Assembly: GCA_021018815.1 (NCBI GenBank)
Contig: JAITYX010000089.1
Span: forward strand, 186,001 to 250,000
Length of the DNA stretch: 64,000 nucleotides
Source of the DNA: Talinum fruticosum
Taxonomy: Eukaryota > Streptophyta > Magnoliopsida > Caryophyllales > Talinaceae
Direction of reading: 5' to 3'
Shown: positions 34,895 to 46,286 of the stretch, piece after piece
How positions within the stretch are numbered: position 1 is the first letter of the stretch
How the letters are laid out: every line of letters begins with the position of its first letter
Program-made: the position numbers and the translations under genes
The notes under the pieces: generated by a model
Seen by the model: only the letters and a program-made list of their open reading frames with translations
The model's database searches: none
What the model was told of the DNA's origin: nothing

Positions 34895-35410
34895 AATGTA
34901 TTTTTATGATACTTATAATGCTAAAAGATTTCTAAAAACAAACCTCTCGTAGGTTTCCAACAAAAAAAGAAAAACACTCAAAAAGAATGGAGGTCCACTG
35001 CCATCCACCACGGGTGTCTCCATGGCCGTCGGGCAGGCCGTGGTGGCCAGCAGAGGCCAAAATGACAAAATACACCCACCACGGGTTCTCCAACGGGCCG
35101 TGGGAAAGCCCGTGGTGGCCATTAGAAATCATACTTGACCATAGGGTATGTGATAATCTCTAGAGCCAACCATTGATCTCCACTGGCGATGGGAGGTCCG
35201 TGGTGGCCTCCAATCAATCTTGAAACCCTACAACCTGTGGGTCTTGTCCTGGAATGCTTGTAAGCTTTATATTTTTGTATCGAAATCGAGTTTAAACCTT
35301 TGAAGTGTGGTCCTAGGTCTCACCGATGAATTTAATAAACATATATGTAACGAAATGAGAGAAATAACAACCATAATGCAAAAAATGAAAAGTTAATTTC
35401 TTGGGAATTG
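34895..35410. repeat. Dispersed repeat copy 5 (3'-truncated)
   Basis: Keeps 'tttttatgatacttataa', two CCACCACGG/CCGTGGTGG pairs (35008-35118), 'acatatatgtaacgaaatg' and 'aaaagttaatttcttggg'. It ends near 35410 before the 'ttttaccggtacaaaa' word, where other sequence takes over. The minus open frames 34913-35122 and 34932-35132 are repeat translations. Confidence 0.7.
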
Positions 35411-36000
35411 AGCATTGTTTGAGTCGTGTATAATGGAGTAGAAATGATATAAAATGGGCTTAAAATAGATAAGAACCTCTTGAATTGTTAGTAGGTTCGT
35501 TAAGAAATTCTTTAAAAACTTTCCAAAAACTTTTCTAAAAATTTCAAAAAATCATGGATAATAACCTTCATTTTTTAGTGTAAGAAGAACTTGACCACAA
35601 TGTTTGTGAAACCCCTAGGGAGCTTAACAAAAACTTTTTTATTAGTTTAGATGATATTGGTGATTATCAATTATAACATTGCCATTATATTTTGGATCTT
35701 AGAAGATGATCCCAAATTATCTAAAAATGAGTAAGGTATGAGTGTTATCCTCATGTATAATGATGTAGAAATTATCTAGAATGGGGCTAAAATAGTTAAG
35801 AACCTGTTGAATTGTTAGTAGGTTTGTTAAAATATTATTTGACAACTTTTCTAAAATTTTTCGAAAATTACAAAAAATCATGGATAATAACCTTCATTTT
35901 TAAGTCTCGGAATGAATTATTGGTCTTTTAAATATAAATTATTGGCCTAAAGTTTTTAAATATAAATTATTGGTCTAAAGTCTTCAAAAATCGTCATTCA
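35411..36000. repeat. Tandem pair of ~310-bp units
   Basis: 'gtataatg.agtagaaat', 'gggcttaaaatag.taagaa', 'ttgaattgttagtaggtt' and 'aaaaaatcatggataataa' occur in order at about 35428-35575 and again at about 35752-35900. The spacing is about 310-320 bp. No coding and no terminal repeats were identified. Confidence 0.55.
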
Positions 36001-36280
36001 AGAAGTGCATCTCATCGTAGTTCCTGCATCAGATAGCCATACTTAAGAATGTGTGTAACAAAACAAAAACACTAACTAATGCAAAATCTAATTATTTCTT
36101 AATATTTAGTGGTCGTTTCCAACAACATACTAAAGTCTAAAATTAAAAATATATTTAAATATCCATTAACTTAATTAATTTTTATTACTACATCAAAAAA
36201 ATACTTATTAATTTAGAGAAACTCAAATTATTTAAATTTAATAATAAATATATTATTGAAGTTAAGCACAATGTTCATAC

Positions 36281-36311
36281 GACAGTTTGGCCGAGTGGTC
36301 TAAGGCGTCAA

Positions 36312-36342
<31 letters not shown>

Positions 36343-36360
36343 TAAATCACACACGTATCA
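36281..36360 (+). tRNA. tRNA-Leu(UAG) pseudogene
   Basis: The 80-nt stretch begins GACAGTTTGGCCGAGTGGTC (A box GGCCGAGTGG), has the anticodon loop TTTAGGC, a variable arm 'ctggtccgaaagggcg', and a T arm 'gtgggtttaaatcacac' (a broken B box; the standard has GGTTCAAATCC). The anticodon stem reads TCAAA against TCTGG, with mismatches, and the 3' acceptor strand 'acgtatc' pairs poorly with GACAGTT. These defects make it a tRNA relic, not a working class II tRNA gene. Confidence 0.7.
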
Positions 36361-38530
36361 AATATTTTTCTATTTACGTTCATCAAATAAAAAAATCTTT
36401 TTACATTTTTCCTAAAAACTTGGGCCTATTTTTTGTTAAACTTGACCCACATATAGTTAACTGGCCCGGCCCATTTCTCTGTCAGAAACGGCCCAGCTAA
36501 CTGCTGCTCTGACAATTAAATGATTGATTATTGGCTCGATTCAGGAAGTGCTTCTTCTGTCCCATAATATTCTTTTTTAAAAAAAATATTTTAAAAAATT
36601 AAAATATTGAATAGTAAAAGATAAATTCAGTGACGATAATACAAGGTGATTCATAAATTATATTTAATTAACTTATAAGAAATTTAATTTGGTAAAACTT
36701 TTTGGAATCTCTAAAATCGGACAATCAAAATATTTGTTTTACTCATATTTATTCATTTTTTTATCACATGAAAATATATATATATATATAAAAGCATTAA
36801 TATGTTTTTATCACATGAATATATATTGTAATATTATTAGAAAAACGAAAATACTGAAAATTAGTGAAATTGAGAATCCATATATTATAATGCATGCTAC
36901 GAAGAGGCGCGTACTTTGTTCCTGGTTGGAACAAAAATTCAAGACAGTTGTATTGCAACACCAACGAACAAGTTACGACGGTCAAGAAAAAGGAAAAGAA
37001 AAGGCGTGGGTAAAGAAACAAAGCTTGGTGGAGCTAATATTGCTACTTACGGCGGAAAGCTAATAGAGTTGTGGCCTCTCTCATTTTTGGGAAATTCCAT
37101 TCTTTATACACCATTTCCTTGGCAATAAAGGGAAACCTTTTAGGGCATATGATTTAAGGTTAACTTTTCATTCCTAAAGTTATGTGTTCGGTTTCAATTA
37201 TAACTGAAAGAAAGTAGGATTTACGTAAGGTATGTAGAGTACGGATTTTAAGTATACACGTATGCTCAATTAAACCCGATAATCGGGTCATTCGGGTTGG
37301 ATTTGATTTGAGTTTCAAGTTAGGTCGTGTTTGGGTCAACTTATATTTGGTTCAATAAGATTGTCTTGCATAGACAAAACATTTTAACGAAAAATATTCA
37401 AGTCGGGTTCGGTTCGATTCGGATTTCCGATCATCGATTCAGGTTGGGTCACTTTTGCCATATGTATGCTGAGTGCTGGATGCAAATTAAACATGAAATG
37501 TACGTGAGGATGAGAGTTTTTATTTTCATATTTGGACAAACAAAAAAGAAGAAAGTTTTGACAAAACGGCATCTTGGACTTTTGGATTCCAAAAAGGGAG
37601 AAAAAACAAAAGAAAGAAAGAAGGAAATGATAATTTGGTGATTACATTGAGATACTCTTTTTATTTTATTTGTTTGAAGTTTCATTGTTGGTTGTAAGCT
37701 CTTTGCTTTTTTGTACATGTTGACTATTTCATTCACACTAAAAATTCATTAATTAAAAAGATACTCCTAATCTATTTTAAAGCTACTAGTAGCATATATA
37801 GTATAGCCTTTTCTCACAATTATATGAATCAATTCATTCGATTCCTTATTTCCTTTTTCGAGTTCTTTTTATTAATTAAAAATATTTTTCAACTTAGATT
37901 TTCTGTTGTTTAACATAAGAAATTTAGCGGTTAAATTTATAAATATATTTAGATAATTTTTTTCATTATTAAATAATTAAAAGTTGCATTAAGCTCACTG
38001 CAAATCCAGTGTGATGAGCGAACTAGATAAGATGTAAAAAAATAAAAAAATACTCGATCTATCATTTTGACTATCGTTAAATTATCGAAACTTATGATTC
38101 TAATCACTGCTAATAATGGCTTCCATTTTTTCTCGTTTACGTTACGTTAAATTGACATGTACATCACCCTTTAAACTAAAACACACCTTTTAGTTGATAA
38201 CATTTTTCAAAACATAACATGTATAAGATCATTAGTCGGTGAACTTTATAGCTATAGTCAATATACTCGTGGGATCTTAGACAAATAGCAAAAGGCCAAA
38301 TGATGTTGGGAGTTGGAGACTCAATTCTTGTTACATACTTACATCCAGTGAATAATACATGATTTTGATTAATTTTCACCATAAATATCTCATCTCAAAT
38401 AATTCTGAAATAAAGCCTATATGTAAATAAATTATCTGGCTTACTGTTAAATAATTTAATATCGAGCTAAATCTCTATCGCATGCACTAGAAATAGTTAA
38501 TTTACTACTAAAATCAATTAATATAATTAC

Positions 38531-38532
<2 letters not shown>
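36361..38532. other. AT-rich spacer, no gene seen
   Basis: Contains short open frames (36689-37063, 37327-37641) without domains. A 'gtcccataatattc' word at 36560 may be a degraded MITE end. A run rich in 'cgggt' and 'tcgg' words lies at 37270-37450, typical of plant dispersed repeats. I see no transposon boundaries. Confidence 0.4.

Positions 38533-38618
<86 letters not shown>
38533..38618. repeat. (TA)43 microsatellite
   Basis: An uninterrupted run of about 43 TA units, followed by 'catacatacata'. It sits about 45 bp upstream of the LINE 5' region. The LINE 3' end also runs into a shorter (TA)n at 45633-45650. Confidence 0.95.
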
Positions 38619-38622
<4 letters not shown>

Positions 38623-38863
38623 CATACATATATAAAGGAACTTGAATACTAGTAGTATACTACTAAACCAACCGTTTTTTTCTCTCTCTCTCCCCGGCGA
38701 CGTTCTAGGTTACGGCCGTGAGAGTTTCGTGCCCTCCTCTCGGTAAGGCGGTCTTCGGCGGCGCTTCGACAGGGTGGTTCCCTCCTCTGGGAGTTTCTTG
38801 GCAAATCTGTTTGCCTTCGTTCTATTTCTGTTTGTTGATTTGTGGACTGTTTCTTCTTTGGGG

Positions 38864-39843
38864 ATGGAGCCTTCGCTTGAGGAAGGATTGCATCGGCTGA
38901 GTCCGACAAATGCGAGAGGCTTCGTGGTCGATTTTGACGAAGAAACCCCGGCGGAAAAGGCTGAGGAGATTGCACTGAGTTTGGTCGGAAACTGATGTTT
39001 GATGGAAGTTTCAATGCTCGGGTTATGAAAACCGTCCTCAAAACCATCCGGAGGCCGTCCAAGGGACTGGTGATCCGTGACTTGGATAGTAACCTTTTTG
39101 TCTTCCAATTCTTCCGCCACTCGGACCGCCACTTTGTACTCAACGAGGGACCATGGGCATTTGATGGTCACCTCCTTCTTATCCGCGAATGGTCAGGCTT
39201 AGAACAACCGGCTGACCTTCTCTTCACCACTGCTCGTTTCGGGTCAAGGCGTACGATGTTCCGGGTGTCCGACGGACCAAGTGCTTTGCTGAATTCCTGG
39301 GCAATCAACTCGGGTTCCTTCGTTGATTGGGAGGACCGACATCTGTTTGGGGCAGACAAGTCCTTCAGTTTCTTGGTGGATGTTGACATCACAAAGCCCT
39401 TGCGCCGCGGCGTGAATGTAAAAGTTCGGGACCGAGTTATCTGGATTCGTTTGAAGTATGTAAAACTTCCAGACTTCTGCTATGGCTGTGGTACTCTCGG
39501 GCATGTTCTGAAGAGCTGTCCCATGGGTATGGCGGACTTGGACGAAGCTGACCTCCAATACGGCACATGGCTCCGGGCGTCCCCTATGAAGTCTCGCCAT
39601 CGCAATGCAGAAGCGGAATTACATGAAGAACATAAACTGTTCTTAGCATTACGTACTACAGGCGGCAGCCCCACCCAACGGAGATTGGACTTTGCTGAAC
39701 ACCATCTTCCGAGCACAGCAGCTGGGGGTAGTAATCTGCAGGGTGTTCCACGTCCTGAAGTTATGCACGTTGATGATACGCTGATTGTTCATCCAGGCAG
39801 TGATGCTCTCAAACGTAAACATGCAAGCTGGACAACCGATTAA
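38864..39843 (+). pseudogene. LINE ORF1: DUF4283 and CCHC zinc-knuckle protein
   Basis: ATG at 38864 begins MEPSLEEGLHRLSPTNARG. One base is missing near 38985 ('gtcggaaactg'), after which the frame continues from MFDGSFNARVM. The DUF4283 core reads FQFFRHSDRHFVLNEGPW. The zinc knuckle CYGCGTLGHVLKSC (39477-39520) has the CX2CX4HX4C spacing of zf-CCHC_4. This protein coats the LINE RNA. Apart from that single shift the sequence is intact to the TAA at 39841-39843. Confidence 0.85.
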
Positions 39844-39939
39844 GCGCCTTGAAAAGGTACGTGTCGTGGGTGAGGAAGCTATTTCAATGCAATCAGATAT
39901 TGTTTCCGCGGAGGCTGTTACGCGGCCCCGCCAGTCGCC

Positions 39940-42900
39940 ATGAGTGTTCTATGCCTCAACTGCCGGGGACTCGGTGATCCCGATGAAGACTCGAGACACT
40001 TGCTCAATACTTTTCCGAGTTATGTAAAAGGAATTAGGTATAACAATTTCATACATATAGAGTTTTGATTCCAAGGCATTCTCTATGTCTCATAAACTTA
40101 TTTGAGTAAAATAGTATCTTCTCTAAGTGACACATCTCTCACTTATCATATTTATTACTTTTCCGTAGGCGACTCGAAAACCGATTCTTTGTTCTGAGTC
40201 CATCCTCACTCAGATTAATCGCAGTTTGAATATACCATTATTCCGTCGTTTCTCACTCAGAATCTGACTTGTGGTTATACGTTCTATTTCGTTATAGTCG
40301 GTATTCTTAGTTCATTTCATGCTTAGTCTATATCAAGTTAATCCTCTCTGATATTTTTTATCAAACTTGATTCTTCGCTTAGACTAAGTCGGATGGAATT
40401 CCGAGTATCATGGATATTGGACTCAGAAAATTTCATTTCGTTTCGACTCGGATAATCAGTTGCTTAATTATTATAATTATTTTATTATCTGCGTCTAATC
40501 TTGGGCCAAAGTATTCTATACTTTGAGAACCAAAATTGATTTACTTTTGTAGGTTATTCAATCGAGGATACATTTTTCAAACTACAAAAGTAACCGGCTT
40601 CGAACGTCAAATCACCAGCAGACATGGCTCTTCACCTTCTCTGCTCCAGTCCCAGTAGATTGTGTCGGTGTTGTCTGTTTCCAAATCTGGAAAACTGGAA
40701 CGCCAAGCTTAACGGTGGTTTCTACCTTATCTTTCAAGACACTCGCTAATGGTTTTGGGACTTCCAAGAGAGTTAAACCGTTGTCCAACGTTCATATTTC
40801 AACGGATACTTTCTGAGTGACTCGGAAAGCCTCTATCAACGGTCACAGGAGACTCTCGGTCAGCAGATAAAGATAACAGCTACTCTGCTTGGTTATCTAT
40901 AAATAGAAGCCACTTCACAAGACTTGAAGGTTGCCGAACATATTGTTTATACACATACTTGCTCAAAGTTATTGTATTTACTTTCAATCTTCAACTTACA
41001 ACTCCCACTCTGTAATTCATTACTTTCTGAGTTGTAAGGTCTTGTACTAAGTTACAAACTCTTTCTTACATTCTTTGTAAGGTCCCTTGACTAAGCTGTA
41101 AGGGTTAACTCAGCTTAGTTGTTCCTAGCTGTAAGGGTTATCTCAGCTAGGAAGTACTAGATCGAGATAAGAAAATTTCTGAGTCTAGGAAAACTTGTAT
41201 AGAGTTATCTAAGGGAGCAACTCGGGTTCAGTCAGTTCACGGTATTTTGTGGACTCAAAATAGTGAATTTGACTTCGTGTCTGGATTGACACGGTCCGTG
41301 GTTTTCTGCCTCAGGAGGGTTTCCACGTAAAATCGAAGTGTTATCTTTCCGAGTTCATTCTAGACTCGGACGACCTTCATCGCTCTTGTTCTTTCCGATT
41401 CATTACTTTCTTAGTCCAACCTTTTCGACCCGGTTAATAGACTTAGAATCTTTCTTCCTTTCTACTTCTACGCAAAAGAGTGTGATTTCGCAGAGAATTT
41501 CCTATCACCCTATTCACCCCCTCTAGGGTGACTCGGACTCTCCCGAGCAAACCTTCACCCGAGGCAGTTAGGAGCCTTTGTAATCTCATACGAAGGCGAT
41601 CACCGAACTTGGTCTTCCTTTCCGAGACCAAACGTAGAGGTAATGAGATGACTGATATCATTCGCAAAATTCGTGATTATATGGGCGTGTTTGAAGACAG
41701 TGTGGGGCGTTCAGGAGGGTTGGCTATGCTTTGGCACAAAAACATCACAGTTAATAGATTATCCCTATCTTCTCATCACATTGATGTGGAAGTAGCACAG
41801 GTGGGCATCCCGGACAATTGGAGATTTACGGGTATTTATGGCTGGAGTGAGACTGGCTCTAAGTGGCGTACTTGTGACATGATACGTGATCTAACTGCAC
41901 ACTCTAATCTTCCTTGGCTTCGGGTGGTGACATAAACGAAATCTTCTACAATTATGAGAAACGCGGTGGTGTGATTCGTAATCAACTTCTGCTAGACACC
42001 TTCTGTGAGACCTTCCAAGACTGTGGGCTGTTTGATTTAGGTTATGTGGGGTACGATTTTACTTGGGAAAACAGACGAGGGGATGGTGAAGTGGTGGAAG
42101 AACGTCTCGACCGTTTTTGCTACTACTTGAATGGTCCCTTCTCTTTCCTGAAGCCGCTGGTTACCACCTAAACGAGTATTTTTCAGACCACCTTCCAATC
42201 TATCTTCGACTCCAACATACCAGGAGGCAAAGACCCATTAGCCCAAAAGAATTCCGGTTTGAGAATATGCGGATTTCTGATCCGTCCTGTAAGGATACGA
42301 TCAAATCATCTTGGTCTGTCTTTTCTGATGATGAACCGTGGACAAATCTGGAAGGTAAACTCCGCTCTTGTCATGAAGCTTTAAGTCAATGGAATTCTCA
42401 AGTGTTTGGTGAAGTGCAAGCTAAAATCAGGGATCATGAGGTTAAGTTGAAGTCTGAAAAATCGATTGAGGGTCGTCGGTTATTGCTGCAAGCATTAGGC
42501 GATTAGCGTCGTAAAGAAGAAATCATGTAGGCACAAAGAGCGAAAACAAATTACTTGAAATTTGGCGATTCTAACTCCCGCTAGTTCCAGGCTCGGGCAC
42601 GTATGCGTCGTGTCACTAATGCTATTACCCAGCTGGAGCGGGAGGATGGGACGTTGGCAATGGAGGAGGCTGAGTTGGAGCAGATTACTACAGCGTTTTT
42701 CACTGTCTTTTTCCTCGTCCGGCCCCCACAACATGCAGGCAGTCATCGACACTATCCCCATGCGGGTGACCCAATCTATGAATAATATGTTGTGCCGGCC
42801 CTATCATGCAGCGGAAGTTCTTGAAGCACTTAATATGATGCATCCGAATAAGGCTCCGGGTCCTGATGGCTTCAATCCGTGCTTCTTTCAGACTTATTGG

Positions 42901-45609
42901 GATATAGTGGGTAACGATGTTACAAAACTGGTACTGAAAATCCTTCATGGCCACCCAGTTCCGGCGAAGCTGAATCATACAAATGTGGTGCTCATTCCTA
43001 AGGTACCTCATCCTACCCATCTCGCAAATTTTCGTCCTATTAGTCTTTGTAATGTCATTTACAAATTGCTCACTAAGGTGATTAGCAACCGCTTGAAGAA
43101 ACTCCTCCCTCTTATAGTTTCTGAAAATCAAAGTGCTTTCACCCTCGGTAGACTAATAACTGACAATATTTTGGTGTCGTATGAGATTTTCCATTCAATA
43201 AATACTCATAGACGTAGTAACGGTACCATGGCTATCAAACTGGATATGAGTAAGGCCTATGATAGAGTTGAGTGGGTGTTCCTTCGACGTGTCATGTTGA
43301 AGTTGGGATTTTGTGATCAATGGGTCAATTTGGTTATGAATTGCGTAGAATCCGCTACGTTTTCATTTCTGCTTAATGGAACCCCGAAAGGGCTGGTTAC
43401 TCCTTCTAGAGGTCTCCGTCAAGGCGACCCCTCTCTCCTTATCTGTTTCTCTTTGTGACGGAAGGTTTAATGGGTTTGCTACGAGATGCTGAGTATCGTG
43501 GGGTTCTCCACGGTCATCAAATCTGCCGATCTGCGCCTTCGATGTCTCATCTCCTCTTTGCGGATGACTCTATCTTCTTTTGCAAGGCTACGGTCAACCA
43601 AGCTGAGGTGATCAAAGAGCTTTTGGGTATGTATGAAACCGCTTCGGGACAAAAGGTCAACTTTCAAAAGTCGAGTGTCATGTTTGAAAAGGGCATTCCT
43701 GCGACTAGGCGAGCGGAAATTTTAAGCTGTGCTGGACATCCGTGAAGTTCTATCCCATGACAAGTATCCGGGTCTCCCTTCATATGTGGGGCGCTCTAAG
43801 GAGAAGCCTTTTCTTTTCTTGAAGGATCGCATTGGGAAACGATTATCTGGTTGGATGGATAAATTAGTTTCGTGGGCTGGACGGGAAGTGCTGATAAAGG
43901 CGAGTGGCCCAAGCTATCCCGATATATGCCATGAGCGTATTCAAGCTCCCGAAGGAACTCAATCTTTCGATTCAAGGGATTATCAATCGTTTCTGGTGGA
44001 GTAATGATCCTAGTAAAAAGAAGGTTCACTGGGTTAGTAGTACCCGTCTCTCGTGCTAGCAAGGAAGATGGTGGGTTGGGCTTCCGTGATCTCACAGCTT
44101 TTAATGATGCTATGCTTGCTAAGCAAGTGTGGAGACTTGTCCAAGACGATTCTTCTTTGGTTTTCCGACTCCTCAAATCTCGCTACTTCCCCAACTCGTG
44201 ATGTGTTGGAGGCGCCGCTTGGAAAAAAACTAGCTTCACCTGGAGGAGTGTTTGGGGTGCACAAGCCCTCATTCGTCAAGGCACTCGATGGATTATTGGT
44301 AATGGAGAATCAGCTGCTGTTTGGTCTTCCCGTTGGTTACCCCGATTACACACTTTCAAGCCGATTGGTGCTCCAAATGGCACGAATCGGGGTCTTATGG
44401 TGGCTGATTTGATCGATAATAATGCGAGGAAGGTGGCGTGAGGACGTCATTCGCAGTACCTTCCTTGAGTGCGACGCAGACCTAATCCTCCAAATTCCGT
44501 TATGCATGACTTGGCCGACCGACAAGCTCATTTGGCATTTTACACCGACTGGAATTTTCTCAGTCAAATCCGCTTACTACCTCGCTCAGCGAGGCAATGC
44601 CACTCGGGCTTCATCCAGCATAGGCAGTGTCAAACACAACTGGAAATTATTGTGGAAGTTACAGGTGCCCCCGGATAAAGTTGTTCGGATAGAGGATTGG
44701 TAATGGTGCTCTCGTAACTCGGAAAAACTTGGCTCGACGCATTCAAGGTTTTACCATGAATTGTGCTATTTGTGGAGCTGTGGAAGAATATGACATTCAC
44801 TCTCTCTTCTTGTGCCCTCTAGCTGTGGATATTTGGTTGGGCAGTGATTTTGAGGACGCCTTGTGGAATGGCAACCATCCGTCTGCCAATGAGGCCTTCC
44901 TTTGGGCTTCGAACGACTGTCCACCGATCGTTTGGGTGTTTACCTAGCTATTATGTGGGAGTGTTGGAATTCCGAAACCGTTTTCTTTTTGGTTTGCGGG
45001 AGGGCCCTCGTTCAAACCTGGCTCGAAGAGCTGAAATGTTTGTGTTTAATTTCCGCAGCATGTAGGCAAAGATGGAGCCATTCGAGAATCCGGAGCGGGA
45101 GCTCCTGTGGCATCCACCAGATCGGGGCATCTTCAAGCTTAACTTTGATGCAGGTCAAGTAGGTGCAGGGCATGGTGGTCATGGCTTCATACTTAGGGAC
45201 GAGTGCTGGTGAGATTGTACTTGCTGGAGTGGAACGAGCATCGGACTTTCCACGGGGCTGAACTGGAAGAAGCCCGGGCGTGTCTTTTGCTCTCAACCAA
45301 GTAGCAGCTCGAGGCTACCAACGTCTCGTCGTGGAAGGAGACTGCCAGCCTTTAATTCTCCAAATTCAGCAACAAGTTTGTCCTAATACAGTTCTAGGTT
45401 TTTTTATTTCTGATATTCTGTCTTTGAGTGCTACTTTCAACTTTATTTCTTGGTCGTTTGTGCATAGGGGTTGCAATTCTGTTGCTCATGCTATTGCTCA
45501 CTTCCAACCTATCTCCTTTGATGGAAGGATATGGGAGGAAGTAGTGCCGGATCAAATCTGTGATCCGGCAACGAAGGATATGTATTCTTTTGTGAATCAA
45601 TCAATCTAG
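39940..45609 (+). pseudogene. LINE ORF2: endonuclease, reverse transcriptase, zf-RVT, RNase H
   Basis: ATG at 39940 begins MSVLCLNCRGLGDP. The nested LTR interrupts it (39984-41557) and the frame resumes at EAVRSLCNLIRRRSPNLVFLSETK (split: EAVRSLCNLIRR / RSPNLVFLSETK). The AP-type endonuclease follows, with GDINEIF (41920s) and the catalytic SDHLPI (~42187). The RT has KAPGPDGF, RPISLCNVIYK, a QSAF motif, a KLDMSKAYDRVEW block (~43240) and FADD (43558-43569). zf-RVT (CAICGAVEEYDIHSLFLC) is near 44764. An RVT_3 RNase H-like end (VEGDCQPLI) runs to the TAG at 45607-45609. Frameshifts lie near 41925, 42165, 42710, 43430, 43735 and later, with stops at 42505, 42528 and 42582. It is enzymatically dead as assembled. 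Confidence 0.88.
39984..41557. mobile_element. Solo LTR (1574 bp) nested in LINE ORF2
   Basis: Starts TGAAG and ends CTTCA (5-bp inverted ends, TG...CA), flanked by CCCGA at 39979-39983 and 41558-41562. Removing it and one CCCGA rejoins the ORF2 codons in frame as CRGLGDPEAVRSLC, matching the usual conserved start of plant L1 ORF2, so the boundaries are well supported. The interior has repeated 'gctgtaagggtta' words (41095-41145) and many 'actcgg' words. Lineage not assigned (possibly Copia). Confidence 0.88.
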
Positions 45610-45651
45610 CACCCCTACCCGTTGTTGATAAAATATATATATATATATATT

Positions 45652-46286
45652 TGCATGAAGATCACTAAACAAAGTACTTGATGACACTTTGGTGCATGTC
45701 TTAAAAGAAGATTCATTGAAGAAATTCTCAAGAATGAAGTGTCAAATTTTAGCTATGTACATGAAGTGAATTGAAGATTAAGACCCTATTTTATTTATCT
45801 CGTAACAGATTGTAAAGAGTTATAAGAAAAACTATTCTCAAAATATAAGGCTTACAGTTAAATAAGACCCCAAAGTCAAATGCTCACTTCTAGCACGAAA
45901 TGACAATTGGATCATTGATTAGTATTTTCGAGTTCAAATCCTAATTTTATTTTAAAATATGAAGAACGAAAGTAATATATATAATTTTATTTTTTGGACT
46001 GAAAAAGGAAAATATTATCACACATTGGTATGTTATAATTTTATAAATTTGAGTCACTCATCATGTACAGTACAAGAAAGTTTTGTACTAATTTTAGTAT
46101 TACAAAAACTATACATATTAAAGAGGGTCAAATGCCTTGTCTTTGATCTGACCCCCTTCTTCATCAATGCGATCTGATAATCTCCATTACTTCACTAATT
46201 AGTTTTTTTAACCCTAAAATTCACCCCCAAAAATCACAACTAAAAATTAATCAAACCAACCCCCACCAAAAAAAAAAAAAAAAAGA
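45652..46286. other. Spacer, 3' flank of the DUF668 gene
   Basis: AT-rich, no gene seen. The part next to 46287 is the expected 3' UTR of the minus-strand gene, with a 16-base A run at 46269-46284. A small open frame at 45959-46177 has no domain. Confidence 0.45.

Larger units (their letters stand above)
38660..45651 (+). mobile_element. Decayed plant L1-type LINE, with a nested solo LTR
   Basis: A nearly full-length non-LTR retrotransposon of about 7.0 kb, or about 5.4 kb without the nested LTR. The order is: a CT-rich 5' region, ORF1 (38864-39843), a short gap, ORF2 (39940-45609), then 'ttgttgataaaa' and a (TA)n tail. It copies itself by target-primed reverse transcription: the ORF2 endonuclease nicks DNA and the RT copies the RNA. 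Both ORFs carry frameshifts and stops, so it is inactive. I found no convincing target-site duplication; the TA-rich flanks may have blurred it. Confidence 0.88.

Noticed and set aside
39975..41531. Alternative boundaries of the nested LTR with CTCGG or GGTGA as target duplication
   Set aside because: Those choices leave ends without TG...CA and break the ORF2 frame; CCCGA gives proper ends and restores the frame.
45280..45609. Candidate stand-alone RNase H-like gene
   Set aside because: It is the normal RVT_3 end of the LINE ORF2, in order after RT and zf-RVT, and has no separate promoter or complete domain.
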